Of a stretch of DNA of 64,000 bases, positions 47,641 to 57,357 are shown in pieces (position 1 is the stretch's first letter; each line of letters starts with the position of its first letter). The stretch spans positions 1-64,000 of the forward strand of contig MU832658.1 of NCBI GenBank assembly GCA_029204225.1, in the 5' to 3' direction. Both the position numbers and the translations under genes were made by a program. Under the pieces are notes generated by a model, which saw nothing but the letters and a program-made list of their open reading frames with translations, made no database searches and was not told where the DNA came from. Origin of the DNA: Diphasiastrum complanatum (lineage: Eukaryota > Streptophyta > Lycopodiopsida > Lycopodiales > Lycopodiaceae).

Positions 47641-48480
47641 ATGGCTTCCAATGGTGGGATCATGTTAGAAACTAATGATAGGTTGAGTTCATCAAACTAC
47701 TCTACCTGGAAAGTGAGGATGGAATCCTTACTTGAGTTGAATGAACTCATGGACATAGTTGCAGGAACTGAAGAGAGACCACCCATAGTTCAAGAGCAAC
47801 AAAGGCTTGATAAGAAGTCCAAAAGGGCTCTTCATATCATTAAAATGAATGTTACCAATGAACTTCTCAAGGAAGTTGGTTATAGTCAAAGTGCAAGTGA
47901 GACATGGAATGCCTTGAAGAAGCTCTTTGAATCAAAGTCTACATCTAGGGTATTGACCCTAAGGAGGCAAATATTTTCTAGTAGACAAAGAGAGGGTGAA
48001 AGTGCTCATGCATTTGTCTTGAGGGTTAAGTCCTTAAGTGATGATCTAGCATGCATTGATGAAAGCATAAAAGATGGTGAAATAGTCTAGGTTATGTTGA
48101 ATGGTTTGCTAGATGAACATGCTAACCTTGTGCAAAGTTTTGCCAATCAAAGAGTCTTACCAAGTGTGTCTTATTGGCTGAAGAACATAGGTTGCAATCA
48201 AAGCTTGATGGTGCATCCTTGCAAAGTGGAGGTGAAGAGGCTTTCTTCACAAAAGGCAAAGTCAAGGCAAAGGTAAAGGCAAAGGGAAATGGTCCAAAGG
48301 TGGTAACTCGGATCATGATGGTGACTCTTCCTCCTCCTCTTCTACTTCTTTTAGAAAGAAAGACAAGTCAAAGTTCAAGTGCTTTTATTGTGGGATAAAA
48401 GGTCATTTTGCAAATGAATGTCATAAGAAGCAAAGTGATGAAGGTAGCAAGCAAAACAACTTTTGTACTTCTAATGAGGA
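47641..48480 (+). pseudogene. Element Q gag
   Basis: ATG at 47641 (MASNGGIMLETNDRLSSSNY). Very similar to E1 gag (same start, SNYSTWKVRMESLLELNE, KRALHIIKMNVTNELLKEVG). Broken by TAG at 48088 (E1 has CAA) and a roughly 17-bp deletion near 48168 relative to E1 (before TCTTATTGGCTGAAG), which shifts the frame. The zinc knuckle CFYCGIKGHFANEC is present near 48380 in the shifted frame. Confidence 0.85.
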
Positions 48481-48502
48481 TCTAGATTCTTGTGATTCTC
48501 TC

Positions 48503-49705
48503 ATGATGTGTTCTTCAAGTCTAATGTCAAGTGGAAGTGACAAGGATTCATGGTGGATAGATAGTGGATCTAGTTCACACATGACTAGTCACAAGGAGTT
48601 CTTTACTTCTTTGATCTCTTATGTTGGAACCAAGAAAGTCGTTCACATGCCAAATGGTGGTGAGTGTATGATCAAAGCTATTGGTTCAATTCTTATTTGC
48701 CTTTCTACTAATAGGAATGTAAGGCTTGATGGTGTTCTTTACATTCCTTCACTTTCAAGGAATTTGCTAAGTGTTGGTCAAATGTTAAAAAAAGGGTACA
48801 AGACAAAGTTTGTTGGGGATGTTTGCTTCATTACTAAGGGAGATGTCGTGATTGCTAGGGGCAATAGACAAGGTAGACTTTACAAGCTTGATGCATTTGT
48901 TATGTCTAACAAGAGGAATGAAATGGATGTTGGTGGTTCTCTCAACTTTCAAAAGTCAATCCCTAGCATCAATAAGATTGGTAGATCTTATGCAAAGTCT
49001 AAAGAACTTCCTTATGCTAGATCTAGGTTGAGATCTAATGAGCTTCTTGGAGATAGTTATTGTTGTGCTAACTTGGCAACTTTTGGTGAATCTATGATCA
49101 ATGTTTTGGATCCATTGGATCTTGAAGATGGACTAGTGCTACCTACTAGTCAAATGGAGTCATGTGGTGCTAAATTAGTATTATGTTTGAACTCTTCTAC
49201 TCATAGATTTCCAAGTCTTGGTGGCTCTTCAATGGAACTACATGGAAAGTGCAAAAATGAAAAAGGTAAGAAGAGAGCTAACTTCATCAATGGAGGTGAT
49301 GAAAACTGTTCTTTGGAAATGGTTGTTGCTAATGACTTATTTACTCATTTGGAAAGAGATGGTGCTTTGAGCATGATTGAAGAAAAAGTTTCTTTTGTAT
49401 CTTTATGTGATGAGTCCAAAAAAGTCATTTGTGAAACAAGTGGTGTCACATGTATTCATGACAAAAGTAGATCAAAAGGTTCTATCGTGAGACTTGGTGA
49501 GGAAGATCTCAAGTCAAAAGGGAGAGATGAATGTGAAGTGTTCAAAGTAGGATGTACTTTGAATGATGCTTTTGTGAATGATAGTGAGGGTTCATTATCA
49601 TTACCTATATCATTGATTAGAAGTCCAGGTTTGACAAGAAAAAGTACTTCAGTCATTCTTATGTTGAAGGAACTATGTATTCTTTTCATGGCTTCTAATG
49701 TTTGA
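48503..49705 (+). CDS. Element Q protease and downstream ORF, 400 codons
   Basis: Open frame. Protease active site DSWWIDSGSSSHMTSHKEFF (Ser for the usual Ala after DSG). The pre-integrase N-terminal part (SRNLLSVGQMLKKGYKTKF; ARGNRQGRLYKLDAF) follows E1, but the H/C zinc motif is gone. After about residue 140 the product (SYAKSKELPYARSRLRSNEL, then LHGKCKNEKGKKRANFINGG) has no integrase DD35E. P shares this part in the same order (PYARSRSRSN; LHGKCKHAKGKDRADFINGG; CDESKKVI), so it existed in a common ancestor. Function unknown; probably decayed integrase sequence held open. Confidence 0.6.
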   Translation: MMCSSSLMSSGSDKDSWWIDSGSSSHMTSHKEFFTSLISYVGTKKVVHMPNGGECMIKAIGSILICLSTNRNVRLDGVLYIPSLSRNLLSVGQMLKKGYKTKFVGDVCFITKGDVVIARGNRQGRLYKLDAFVMSNKRNEMDVGGSLNFQKSIPSINKIGRSYAKSKELPYARSRLRSNELLGDSYCCANLATFGESMINVLDPLDLEDGLVLPTSQMESCGAKLVLCLNSSTHRFPSLGGSSMELHGKCKNEKGKKRANFINGGDENCSLEMVVANDLFTHLERDGALSMIEEKVSFVSLCDESKKVICETSGVTCIHDKSRSKGSIVRLGEEDLKSKGRDECEVFKVGCTLNDAFVNDSEGSLSLPISLIRSPGLTRKSTSVILMLKELCILFMASNV

Positions 49706-49808
49706 GATTCTTCCATTTCTTATGATGCAACTATCAAGAGGGAGATTGCTAGCTTTCGTGGTGTGATCATTTAAGAGGGAGTCTTGTGAAGGAAAGGGCA
49801 AAGGAAGA

Positions 49809-51212
49809 GTGACTCTTGGGAAGATTCAAGGCATGGATCTTACATCTCTTCATCAACTCAAAGGTTGTTATGATTGTGGTGGAGTGTTCATGCATGATCA
49901 AGATGGCAAAAGGTTGGATGAAGAAGACTACATGGAGCAACTCAAGTGGAAATTTATCCAAGGCAAGGAAGATCTCATTGGTGAGCTCATTGAGGTTTGG
50001 TTTGAGCTCAAATGGGCTGGTTTGATTAGGTTTGATACTCAACTTCATCTACTCTACTTCATGTTGGATAGAATTGTAGAAATCTATCTTTTGGTTTATG
50101 ATGGTGACATTGTTTTCACTAACTATAGTGAAAGGTTGAAATCAAGCAATGATGAGATCTTGTGGGATGTTAATCATGTGTTTAAGAGGGAGTATCTTCA
50201 AAGGTTCAGATCTGAAGATGTTTATAAATGCAAAGTCCTTGATGTTTTATTGGAAGATCAAGATGTTGATCTTGAATTGCTTCATCAACACCAAGAGGCA
50301 AGTAGCAATTGGAAGCTAGTCAAAAGCATCAAAGGGGAGCCACATGGGCAAAGCAATTTGGATCTATTTTTACAGGTTCTTGAAGGTTCAAGTAAGGTTC
50401 TTGGAGCAGCAAGGAAGTGTCCTTTTACTCTACCTTATTTGTTTAATCTCATGTATGAACATTGTCATGTCAATGTGTTGGAATTGTCAAAATTCAATGA
50501 AACTAGTTCCATAGTTTTGCATCCTTTGGATCTTGGAGATGGAATAGTTATCATTGATAGTTCTTATGATCAAGTACCTGCATTCATTCAAATCTTGAAA
50601 GATATTGAAGTGGTAAATATGTTTACTTTTGAGCAAAGTTCAAGATCTAGCATCCTAGTGTTGGCAAATTGGCAAATTGTTGACAATGTAGGATCAAGGG
50701 TTATATGCAAATATTGTGGAGATACTTCAAGTATTTCAAGTTCAGGTTTTGGTCATTCAAATGGAGCAGAGAACACATCATTTTGGCATTCATTCACTCA
50801 AGGGCTTTCATGGATTGGAGATCTACAAAGGCAAGGTGGTGATGGAGGTTCATTCATGGAGATACATGGTGCATTCACTATGGGCATAGTGGAATGTGGA
50901 GGAGGCATGCAAACACTTGTTGGTTACTTTCACTTAAAACTTGTTTGCTGCTGTTTTATAGAGAATTCAAAGGTGGATACATGGAGGGATCCTTTCATTA
51001 TGATTCTATGTTCTTTTACATGTATCATTTTCACCATTCTATGTAAAATTGATGTAAGAAATAGTGAAGCATCCTATATGGACACTATTATCTATATCAA
51101 TTATGTTGTACTTCATATTGTACATATTAGAACACTTGAGAAGAGATATATTATCATGATGGAGATCATTCTTAGGTTGGAGCAAAGTAGTGTTGTAAAA
51201 CTAGCAAGTTAA
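49809..51212 (+). CDS. Element Q pol-derived ORF with dead RT motif, 467 codons
   Basis: Open frame in a different phase from the previous ORF. RT landmarks remain in order: EEDYMEQ (residues 38-44; E1 EEDIYMEQ), KEDLIGEL..WFELK (expected ...KSLYGLKQ), LLYFML, YLLVYDGDIVF (97-100 replaces YVDD; codons TAT GAT GGT GAC against TAT GTT GAT GAC in E1), and EASSNWKLVKSIKG (expected EAHWKLGKRVLRYISG). The first catalytic Asp is Gly, so RT activity is not expected. The RNase H region is unrecognisable. A hydrophobic segment FIMILCSFTCIIFTILC (about 395-411) and the tail CKIDVRNSEASYMDTIIYIN are shared with P and R. The frame stops just before the purine tract. Confidence 0.65.
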   Translation: MTLGKIQGMDLTSLHQLKGCYDCGGVFMHDQDGKRLDEEDYMEQLKWKFIQGKEDLIGELIEVWFELKWAGLIRFDTQLHLLYFMLDRIVEIYLLVYDGDIVFTNYSERLKSSNDEILWDVNHVFKREYLQRFRSEDVYKCKVLDVLLEDQDVDLELLHQHQEASSNWKLVKSIKGEPHGQSNLDLFLQVLEGSSKVLGAARKCPFTLPYLFNLMYEHCHVNVLELSKFNETSSIVLHPLDLGDGIVIIDSSYDQVPAFIQILKDIEVVNMFTFEQSSRSSILVLANWQIVDNVGSRVICKYCGDTSSISSSGFGHSNGAENTSFWHSFTQGLSWIGDLQRQGGDGGSFMEIHGAFTMGIVECGGGMQTLVGYFHLKLVCCCFIENSKVDTWRDPFIMILCSFTCIIFTILCKIDVRNSEASYMDTIIYINYVVLHIVHIRTLEKRYIIMMEIILRLEQSSVVKLAS

Positions 51213-51213
51213 G

Positions 51214-51225
51214 TTGAAGAGGGAG
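51214..51225 (+). promoter_or_regulatory. Element Q polypurine tract
   Basis: TGAAGAGGGAG abuts the LTR start, identical to E1. Confidence 0.9.
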
Positions 51226-51880
51226 TGTGAAAATTGTCAACATTTCCTAGCTAGTTTGAGGCCTAAATTGGCAGTTTTTGTACATAGTTTTGAATCTAAC
51301 ATTTCACACGTGTGAAAGAGGCCTAGATACTTATATTTTAGTATATATTTCATGTTGAAGAAGTCTCAAACTTCAGGACCTTCGAAATGACACCAAAATC
51401 ATGTTATTTGGACATATAGGCCAAAATTGGCTATTTTAGGCTACTGATGTCCTAAATTTGGGTCCTAAGTTCTAGAGAGAGGAGAGAGAGTCATCTCTCT
51501 CATCTATATTAGGCTGAAATTCGTGGAGAACAGGTTGGAGAGACTTATTGTATTGTTGAGAGAGATCAATAGATCATTGTCACAATTTCTTCCTCCATTG
51601 AGAGCATTGCTTTGTGTATTGTCTTCAAGCTTTTGTGTATGATCTTAAGAGGTTTCCAAAAGTGGTAGGATACTGTTGTAGGGCTGGTATGCTATTGTTT
51701 TTGGCTGCCATCAGTACCTTTTATTAGTTTCTTTTGTCTCTTGAATTCTTTGTCAAGTCCATGTGTATCAAAGGTAGCATTAGGATGCTTTGTCATTTCT
51801 AGCTTTTGTAGCTTGTTGTGCAAAGATCTTAGCCAAGTATTTTGGGAGTTTGGATCCATTCAAGATCCACTTTTTTCACA
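51226..51880 (+). repeat. Element Q 3' LTR
   Basis: 655 bp, TGTGAAAATTGTCAAC to TTTTTTCACA. Same terminal blocks as E1 but strongly diverged inside. Contains the perfect palindrome TTTCACACGTGTGAAA at 51302-51317. Confidence 0.9.
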
Positions 51881-53029
51881 GAAGCTATCTCTAGGTATGA
51901 GATCTCTTAAGTCCCCTTTGATCTTGAATGAATAGCTTGGGAATAATTCAATTGTAAAGATTCATCTTGTGGTTTATCATGATGTATGGAAAACTCTATC
52001 ATAACTTGGTATTATTTAGTTGAGACTATATTCTATGGATCCTAGAGAAGGTGAAGACCTATCTTTAATGGTTTGACAATGTTTGGTGATTGCATGTTTG
52101 TATTCTCTGAATATAACTAAAAAACAACTAAATATTCATGAGTTTTGCTAAAAATATTGCCTAGAACTGATAATTGTCATAAATAAGTCATTTGTGTGCT
52201 AGGTTATTCTTGCATCTACAATGATTCCGAATCATTGCATGCAAGAATAATTCTTGGTATGAAGCAAAATTTGGGAATTTTGGTCAAAAATTGAGAATTT
52301 TAGTTTAAAAGCAAGCGTTTTTGGTTTGATTAGATGTAAATCAAGGCTATGAGTTGCTTCAGAAATCACCTATTGGGTGATTTGATGCTTGTAAGTAGTT
52401 GTAAAAAACTGTGGGATGTGGTTGGATTAAAACGAGGGTAAAAGCTAGAAAAAAAATCCAAGTTTTCATGATTTTTTGGTAGTTTTTGAGGGTCATGAAC
52501 TACTTTTTGATAGCTAATTTGGATTTTCATAGGCTAGGGCATTGGGACATGTTATTTGACTCTTGGGTGATTAGACTTGTGGCTACATGTGGGCTATTTG
52601 ATGGGTTTGTTGTTAGTTTTTTCCTTGACTTTACAATAAATGTTTTTTAGTGCATAAACTCATTTTTTGATCACTACTTACCAAGTTACTTCAGCAACAA
52701 CTAGCAGACAATGTTTTTTGGTAGTAATTATTTTGCTTGATTCTACCTCACATGTGTGGGCCAGACTGTTGTTGACATGGCAAGAATATTACTAAAATTG
52801 AGTCCAACCTAACTACAAATTATGACATGCAAAATGGTTGGGAATTGAACTCGTACTAATCATTTGAAGTCTAGCAATTTTTTAGTGCAATTTCCAAAAA
52901 GAAAACCATAAGAATACTGATGCATGCACTGAGTATCCACTCTATACCTTCAAACATGCTTTGCATGTGCCTAGCTTTCATTCTTCGGTTTAATGAAACC
53001 CATGCGTACCTGTGATATTGTGCCTAGGA
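51881..53029. other. Unassigned AT-rich region
   Basis: No coding sequence, LTR pair or RNA gene recognised on either strand. Confidence 0.4.
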
Positions 53030-53744
53030 TAGTCAAAAGCTTCTCCATATCGGTTTTTGGTGATAACTTATCGAATCCCACATATTTTGAGAGAGACATA
53101 GACTTTGTTTATGCATGTCAAGTAAAGCATACTCGGTTATGCTAAAAAATCAGAGATCAAAACTTTAGCCAAGTTTGATCACACATCTAGTTTTATCAAC
53201 AACATAGAAATCACTACTTTATGCATGCTAGAATTTTGAAATGCATCAAAATCTTATCATAACCACTTAGATCTGACTTAGTATTGTCCACGTCCGTACA
53301 ACAACAGTACAATATAGTACACGTGTCAAAGCTAGATCAACAAGAAAATCAACATTCTACACATAAAAACCCAAGATATCATGAGATTTCACAAGAGATC
53401 GACATATAATCAACAAAGATGAATTCTCTACATCATAAGAGAATACAATGATCCGTTCTCCATGTAGGTACATTTATTTATAATGAACACAATCATCATT
53501 TGGCCACTTTCCCTAAGTATGCCCTAAAATGGCAACTTCTAAGTTCTTAACCAAAATCCTAGAGATACTAGTCTAAATGCAATGTATCAAAATTAGCCAA
53601 TTAGAATGGGTCCAAACTCTACCTCATCGACTTATCTACTTGCCAAAAATAGTACAAACACTATCTAGGCCCTTATTGACAAAGATTTGAAGTTGGCCTC
53701 AAAATTGCCAAATAAAATGTCGAAACTAGTTGACAATTTTCACA
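53030..53744 (-). repeat. Copia-type 3' LTR on the minus strand
   Basis: On the minus strand a purine tract GAAGAGAG (53752-53745) is followed by TGTGAAAATTGTCAACTAG. Homologous to 23754-24400. Contains TACACGTGTC at about 53319. Its far end is approximate. The internal part upstream of the PPT is short and unrecognised. Confidence 0.6.
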
Positions 53745-53884
53745 CTCTCTTCACAGCATATGATAACTGATGTTTTGACTTGCAAGGCTTTCCCTCAAGC
53801 AAGTTTTACACAACATAGAGCTACTTTGTGTGTTCATACATTCAAAGTTCATTCATTATGACATGCAGCTTGAAGAGGGAGTAT

Positions 53885-54499
53885 TGTAGAATCATAAATC
53901 AACATCCTGTCATGATGGCCTAACCTACTGTTGTAGCAGACAACAAATTAGAAGATAGCAGAGTAGCAGATTTGTAGAAAATCAGTAGGCGAGTTAGGGT
54001 TAGCTGATTTGGGGTTAGCTGATTAGCAGGAAGTTAGATAAGTAATTTGCTTAAAGTTTAGCAACCTCCCTATGCATCAGGTAGAGCATTTTTGTACATA
54101 TATTTCCGAGAACGTGAATGCTAAATAGATGAAGTTTTATCCAATCTTCCATATTGTGTTATGTCTCTCTCTGTTCTTGTGTACACATTCTTTCTTTTCA
54201 TTGTTCATATGACATATTGTACTAAGGATATGAATAGTGAGAGAGGTTGTGGACACTGTTGTTAGAGTTAGCAATCACAGTATCCATTCCCCATGAACCT
54301 ATAGGCGTTAGCATCTAGGTTCTTGACTTGATGACTCGGAGTGATATCCTCTTAATATATAACCTTGGTGATAGATAATGAAAATGGGGTGACAGTATTG
54401 GCCCAGTTTTTGTGATCATTCTTATTTCTTGTTGTTCTTACTTAATTCTTGAGATGTATGTTCTACTTCTGTACTGCTGCTTTGAATATTATGTCATCA
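53885..54499 (+). repeat. Another copia 3' LTR
   Basis: A purine tract GAAGAGGGAG ends at 53881 and TGTAGAATCATAAATC begins at 53885. The interior has GTTAGCTGATT repeats and a CATATATTTCC TATA-like word. The right end is placed before the USP-duplicate block. No internal coding region precedes it in the window. Confidence 0.5.
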
Positions 54500-54660
54500 G
54501 CAAGGACCTCCAAGACAAACTAGTATAAATGGAATTATATTATCTCCTCAAAGAGTTCAAAGAATGTTGCAAGCACATTCGACATCAAATGTTTAAATTA
54601 AATGGAGATGCCAAGAGGAGCAGCTGGAACAAATTTGGTTAGAGTGCGTACGTGTAGAAA

Positions 54661-54972
54661 TTATACAACTCCTTCCGATGACACCAAATGCTTAAGTGCC
54701 CATTTCACCGCACTTGTGCTCTTTAGTCTTTTTTGTGCTGATCGCACTACCCGCCACAGCCAGTGTTCGGGAAAAGCAGCAAAGTATAGGAATGAAACAC
54801 GCAGGTTTTTGCTCAAAAACCGGTATAAAATATCTGGCGATTCTTTATAGACACATTCTTTTGTCGGAGAAAGTCTTAAAAAACTGAGAAGCTCTATGAA
54901 ATGCATGTTTTTTTACGATAACTTAAAAGAGCTTTTCCGAGCACTGGCCACAACGACTTTGTTTGAATCCAC
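54661..54972 (-). pseudogene. USP first-exon pseudogene split by a MITE
   Basis: Counterpart of 26347-26489. The start ATG is GTG (54972-54970); after about nine codons the exon is broken by the MITE. Extra sequence then precedes TSAVKWALKHLVSSEGVV, which ends at TAA (54663-54661). No functional product is possible. Confidence 0.8.
54761..54946 (+). mobile_element. hAT-type MITE, copy C
   Basis: 186 bp. TIRs CAGTGTTCGGGAAAAGC and GCTTTTCCGAGCACTG. Flanked by GCCACAGC (54753-54760) and GCCACAAC (54947-54954), an 8-bp target duplication with one mismatch. The empty site GCCACAAC is visible in the paralogous exon at 26464-26471. Confidence 0.92.
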
Positions 54973-55266
54973 TTAAATTTGTTGCTCTCGAGTCTCTATT
55001 CACAGACTTATTTGCTCAGGACGCTGGAAAATTGCTAGTACCTGTGCTTGTATGACGTACATCTGCTTCTTGTCGCTCGTTTCATGACTTCCATAAGCTT
55101 TAGAAAAGACAAATACCACCTTGGATGGTGCAATCAAGTACTAACAATGACTCAATTATCACAAGAGATAGACAGATAATTCAAGCCGGAATCAGGACAA
55201 ACTGCATCCGAATTACGTATTGACGTTGAGTAAACGATCGACAGCATTACTCATGTCAGACTAATA

Positions 55267-55518
55267 AAAGCAATGATGAATGCTAAGTAGATGTTTAGTA
55301 AATTATTTCTCTATTATCAGGCCGTAGAGTAGCTGTACTTCACACGTGTGAAGCCGTGGATCATCATTTTTTTATTGTTCTTGCTTGGAAACACAAAGAT
55401 TGTCACGTAGAGGCTAGATTTGGAAGCTAGTCTTGATATAGATCAAGATCCCAAGCTACCAATCACTCTTTGTGATCATTTGTAGATAAAATTCAGTCCT
55501 TTACTCTGAATTCTGACA
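55267..55518 (+). repeat. Element S 5' LTR (partial)
   Basis: Ends TTCTGACA directly before the PBS. Includes CTTCACACGTGTGAAG, a perfect palindrome, at 55338-55353. The left boundary is where homology to the USP duplicate stops; no second LTR is present to define the start. Confidence 0.6.
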
Positions 55519-55531
55519 TGGTATCAGAGCC
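55519..55531 (+). promoter_or_regulatory. Element S primer-binding site
   Basis: TGGTATCAGAGCC immediately after the LTR end, initiator-Met type. Confidence 0.9.
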
Positions 55532-56140
55532 AAGTCAAAGAGCTTAGTTGATGATCCAAAAGTCTTCATTTTGGTGAAAGCATTGGTGCTAGATTCATTT
55601 TGAAGAAGGGCGACCTTTTCTAATAGTTTACTTGCAATGTTGAGGTTCAGATTAGTTTGAAAAGTTCAGATGTACTTCTCACACATGTGAGAGGCTGCTG
55701 GAGTTGTACTTTCACCAAAACTTTGTGTTTTTTCAATATTTGAGCTTCAAACAAGTTGTGAAGAGTGAAACTAGTGATGTGCTTATGAAAATCCATTGTT
55801 TACATTATAGATTTGATGAGTAAATGGTGTTAGAAGCTTATTAAACCTACAAATCCTTGAGAGAAAGTTTGAGGCTTATGTTTTTTAGTTCAAGAGTGAA
55901 ACTAAAACCACTCTAAACACCATAGGAAGGCATTGGCACTCCCAAGAATCAAATCCAAGTTTCTAAGTGAATAGATAGTGTAGAATACTCTTTCCCAAAT
56001 CTTTTTGAGTTCAAGATCATTATAGATCCAGCTTCTTGAGTCTTGTGAGATTCAAGAGAGTAGCATTGTAGCTAAATTCTGAGAAAGAGTGAAGGGAGAG
56101 CCTTTGAATAGTACAATTGTTGTACTTGTTACTAGATAGA
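55532..56140 (+). other. Element S leader
   Basis: No gene. Contains the palindrome CTCACACATGTGAG at 55678-55691. Confidence 0.6.
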
Positions 56141-57357
56141 ATGGATTCAATTGGAGCCTATCTTCTTGAGGCTAGTGAAAAGCTAAATTCTAATAATTAT
56201 TCAACTTGGAAAGTAAGAATGGAGTCTCCACTTGTGCTTCAAGATATGTATGATCTTGTCATAGGAGAGGAAGAAGAACCTCAAGGAGGGCAAGATCTAG
56301 TGAAGTACAAAAAGAGAGCTAGACTAGCATTACATTGCTTGAAAATGAATGTTAGTAATGAGCTTCTAAAGGAAGTGGCATCTTGTACCTCGGCTAAGGA
56401 GGCATGGGACTACCTTAAAGGGATTTATGAATCCACAAATAGCTCTAGAGTTCTTATGATTAGAAACAAAGTTCTTCAAAGCATTAGAGAGAGTGAAGAT
56501 GGTGCTCAAGAGTATGTCTTGAGAATAAAATCTCCAACAAAGAACTTTCCATCATTAGTGAGGGTATTCATGATGATGAACTTGTTCAAATCATTTTGAA
56601 TGGTCTTGGAGATGAGTTCACCAATCTTGTACAAAGCTTTGCTATTCAAGATGCACTACCTTTCATTGACAAGCTCCATAGTGTGCTTGTGGCCAGGGAG
56701 AGTAGGATCCTTCATGTCAAGCAAAGGATTGGATCCTTGAAGTTGCATGATGGTGATGAGAAGGCCAACTTCTCAAGCAAGGGAAAGGCAAAGTCAAAGA
56801 AGAAGATCCAACACAAGGAGACCAAAAATGATGATCAACCATCAAGCTCCAAAGCTGAAAAGAAGAACAAAGCCAAACTCAAGTACTTCTTTTGTGGAAA
56901 GAAGGGGCACTTTGCATCCGAGTGTTTTAAGAAGAAGAATACACAAGGAGAGAGCAAACAAGGCAATCTCACTCTTGAGGAAGATGAGGATGAAGTGGAT
57001 TCATCCTTAATGGCTTCTACATCAACATCCAAGAGCTACTCCAATGACATATGGTGGATTGATAGTGGAGCTAGTTCCCACATGACATCCCAAAAGGATT
57101 TTTTCTCAACTCTTGTACCTTTTGTAGATTGTAAAAAGTCTATTCTAATAGCAAGTGATCAAGAGTGTAGAATAGATGGAGTGGGAACTATTCCCTTGAG
57201 TCTTGGATCCTCTAAAATAGTAGATCTTGATAATGTACTCTATGTTCCTACACTCACTAAAAATTTGTTAAGTGTAGGACAATTGATGGATGATGGCTTA
57301 GATGTCCATTTTAAGCAAGGTGTTTGCTCCATAATGATGATAATACTTGCATTGTAA
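56141..57357 (+). pseudogene. Element S gag and protease, frameshifted
   Basis: ATG at 56141 (MDSIGAYLLEASEKLNSNNY). UBN2 gag with a frameshift at about 56540; the continuation resumes with NGLGDEFTNLVQSFAIQDAL. Zinc knuckle YFFCGKKGHFASEC: the first Cys is Tyr. Protease WWIDSGASSHMTSQKDFF is intact in motif. A second frameshift near 57330 precedes the integrase frame. Confidence 0.85.

Larger units (their letters stand above)
46389..51880 (+). mobile_element. Element Q: copia derivative with E1-like 5' half and dead pol
   Basis: Order: truncated 5' LTR, PBS, E1-like leader, gag, protease, long open frames lacking functional integrase/RT/RNase H, PPT, full 3' LTR. The 5' LTR truncation removes the TSD evidence. 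Gag and leader are close to E1, while protease and downstream parts are closer to P, so Q looks mosaic. Confidence 0.85.
54500..55266. repeat. Duplicated block, copy 2 (5' end of the USP gene)
   Basis: Homologous to 26221-27262, same orientation. Lacks the roughly 500 bp present at 26560-27070 and carries a 186-bp MITE plus its 8-bp target duplication. Homology ends at AGACTAAT near 55266, where element S begins. Confidence 0.8.

Noticed and set aside
48900-51212. Q pol region as a wholly novel cargo gene
   Set aside because: EEDYMEQ, YDGD with codons two substitutions from YVDD, and an EA..NWKLVK block in canonical order show it derives from copia RT.
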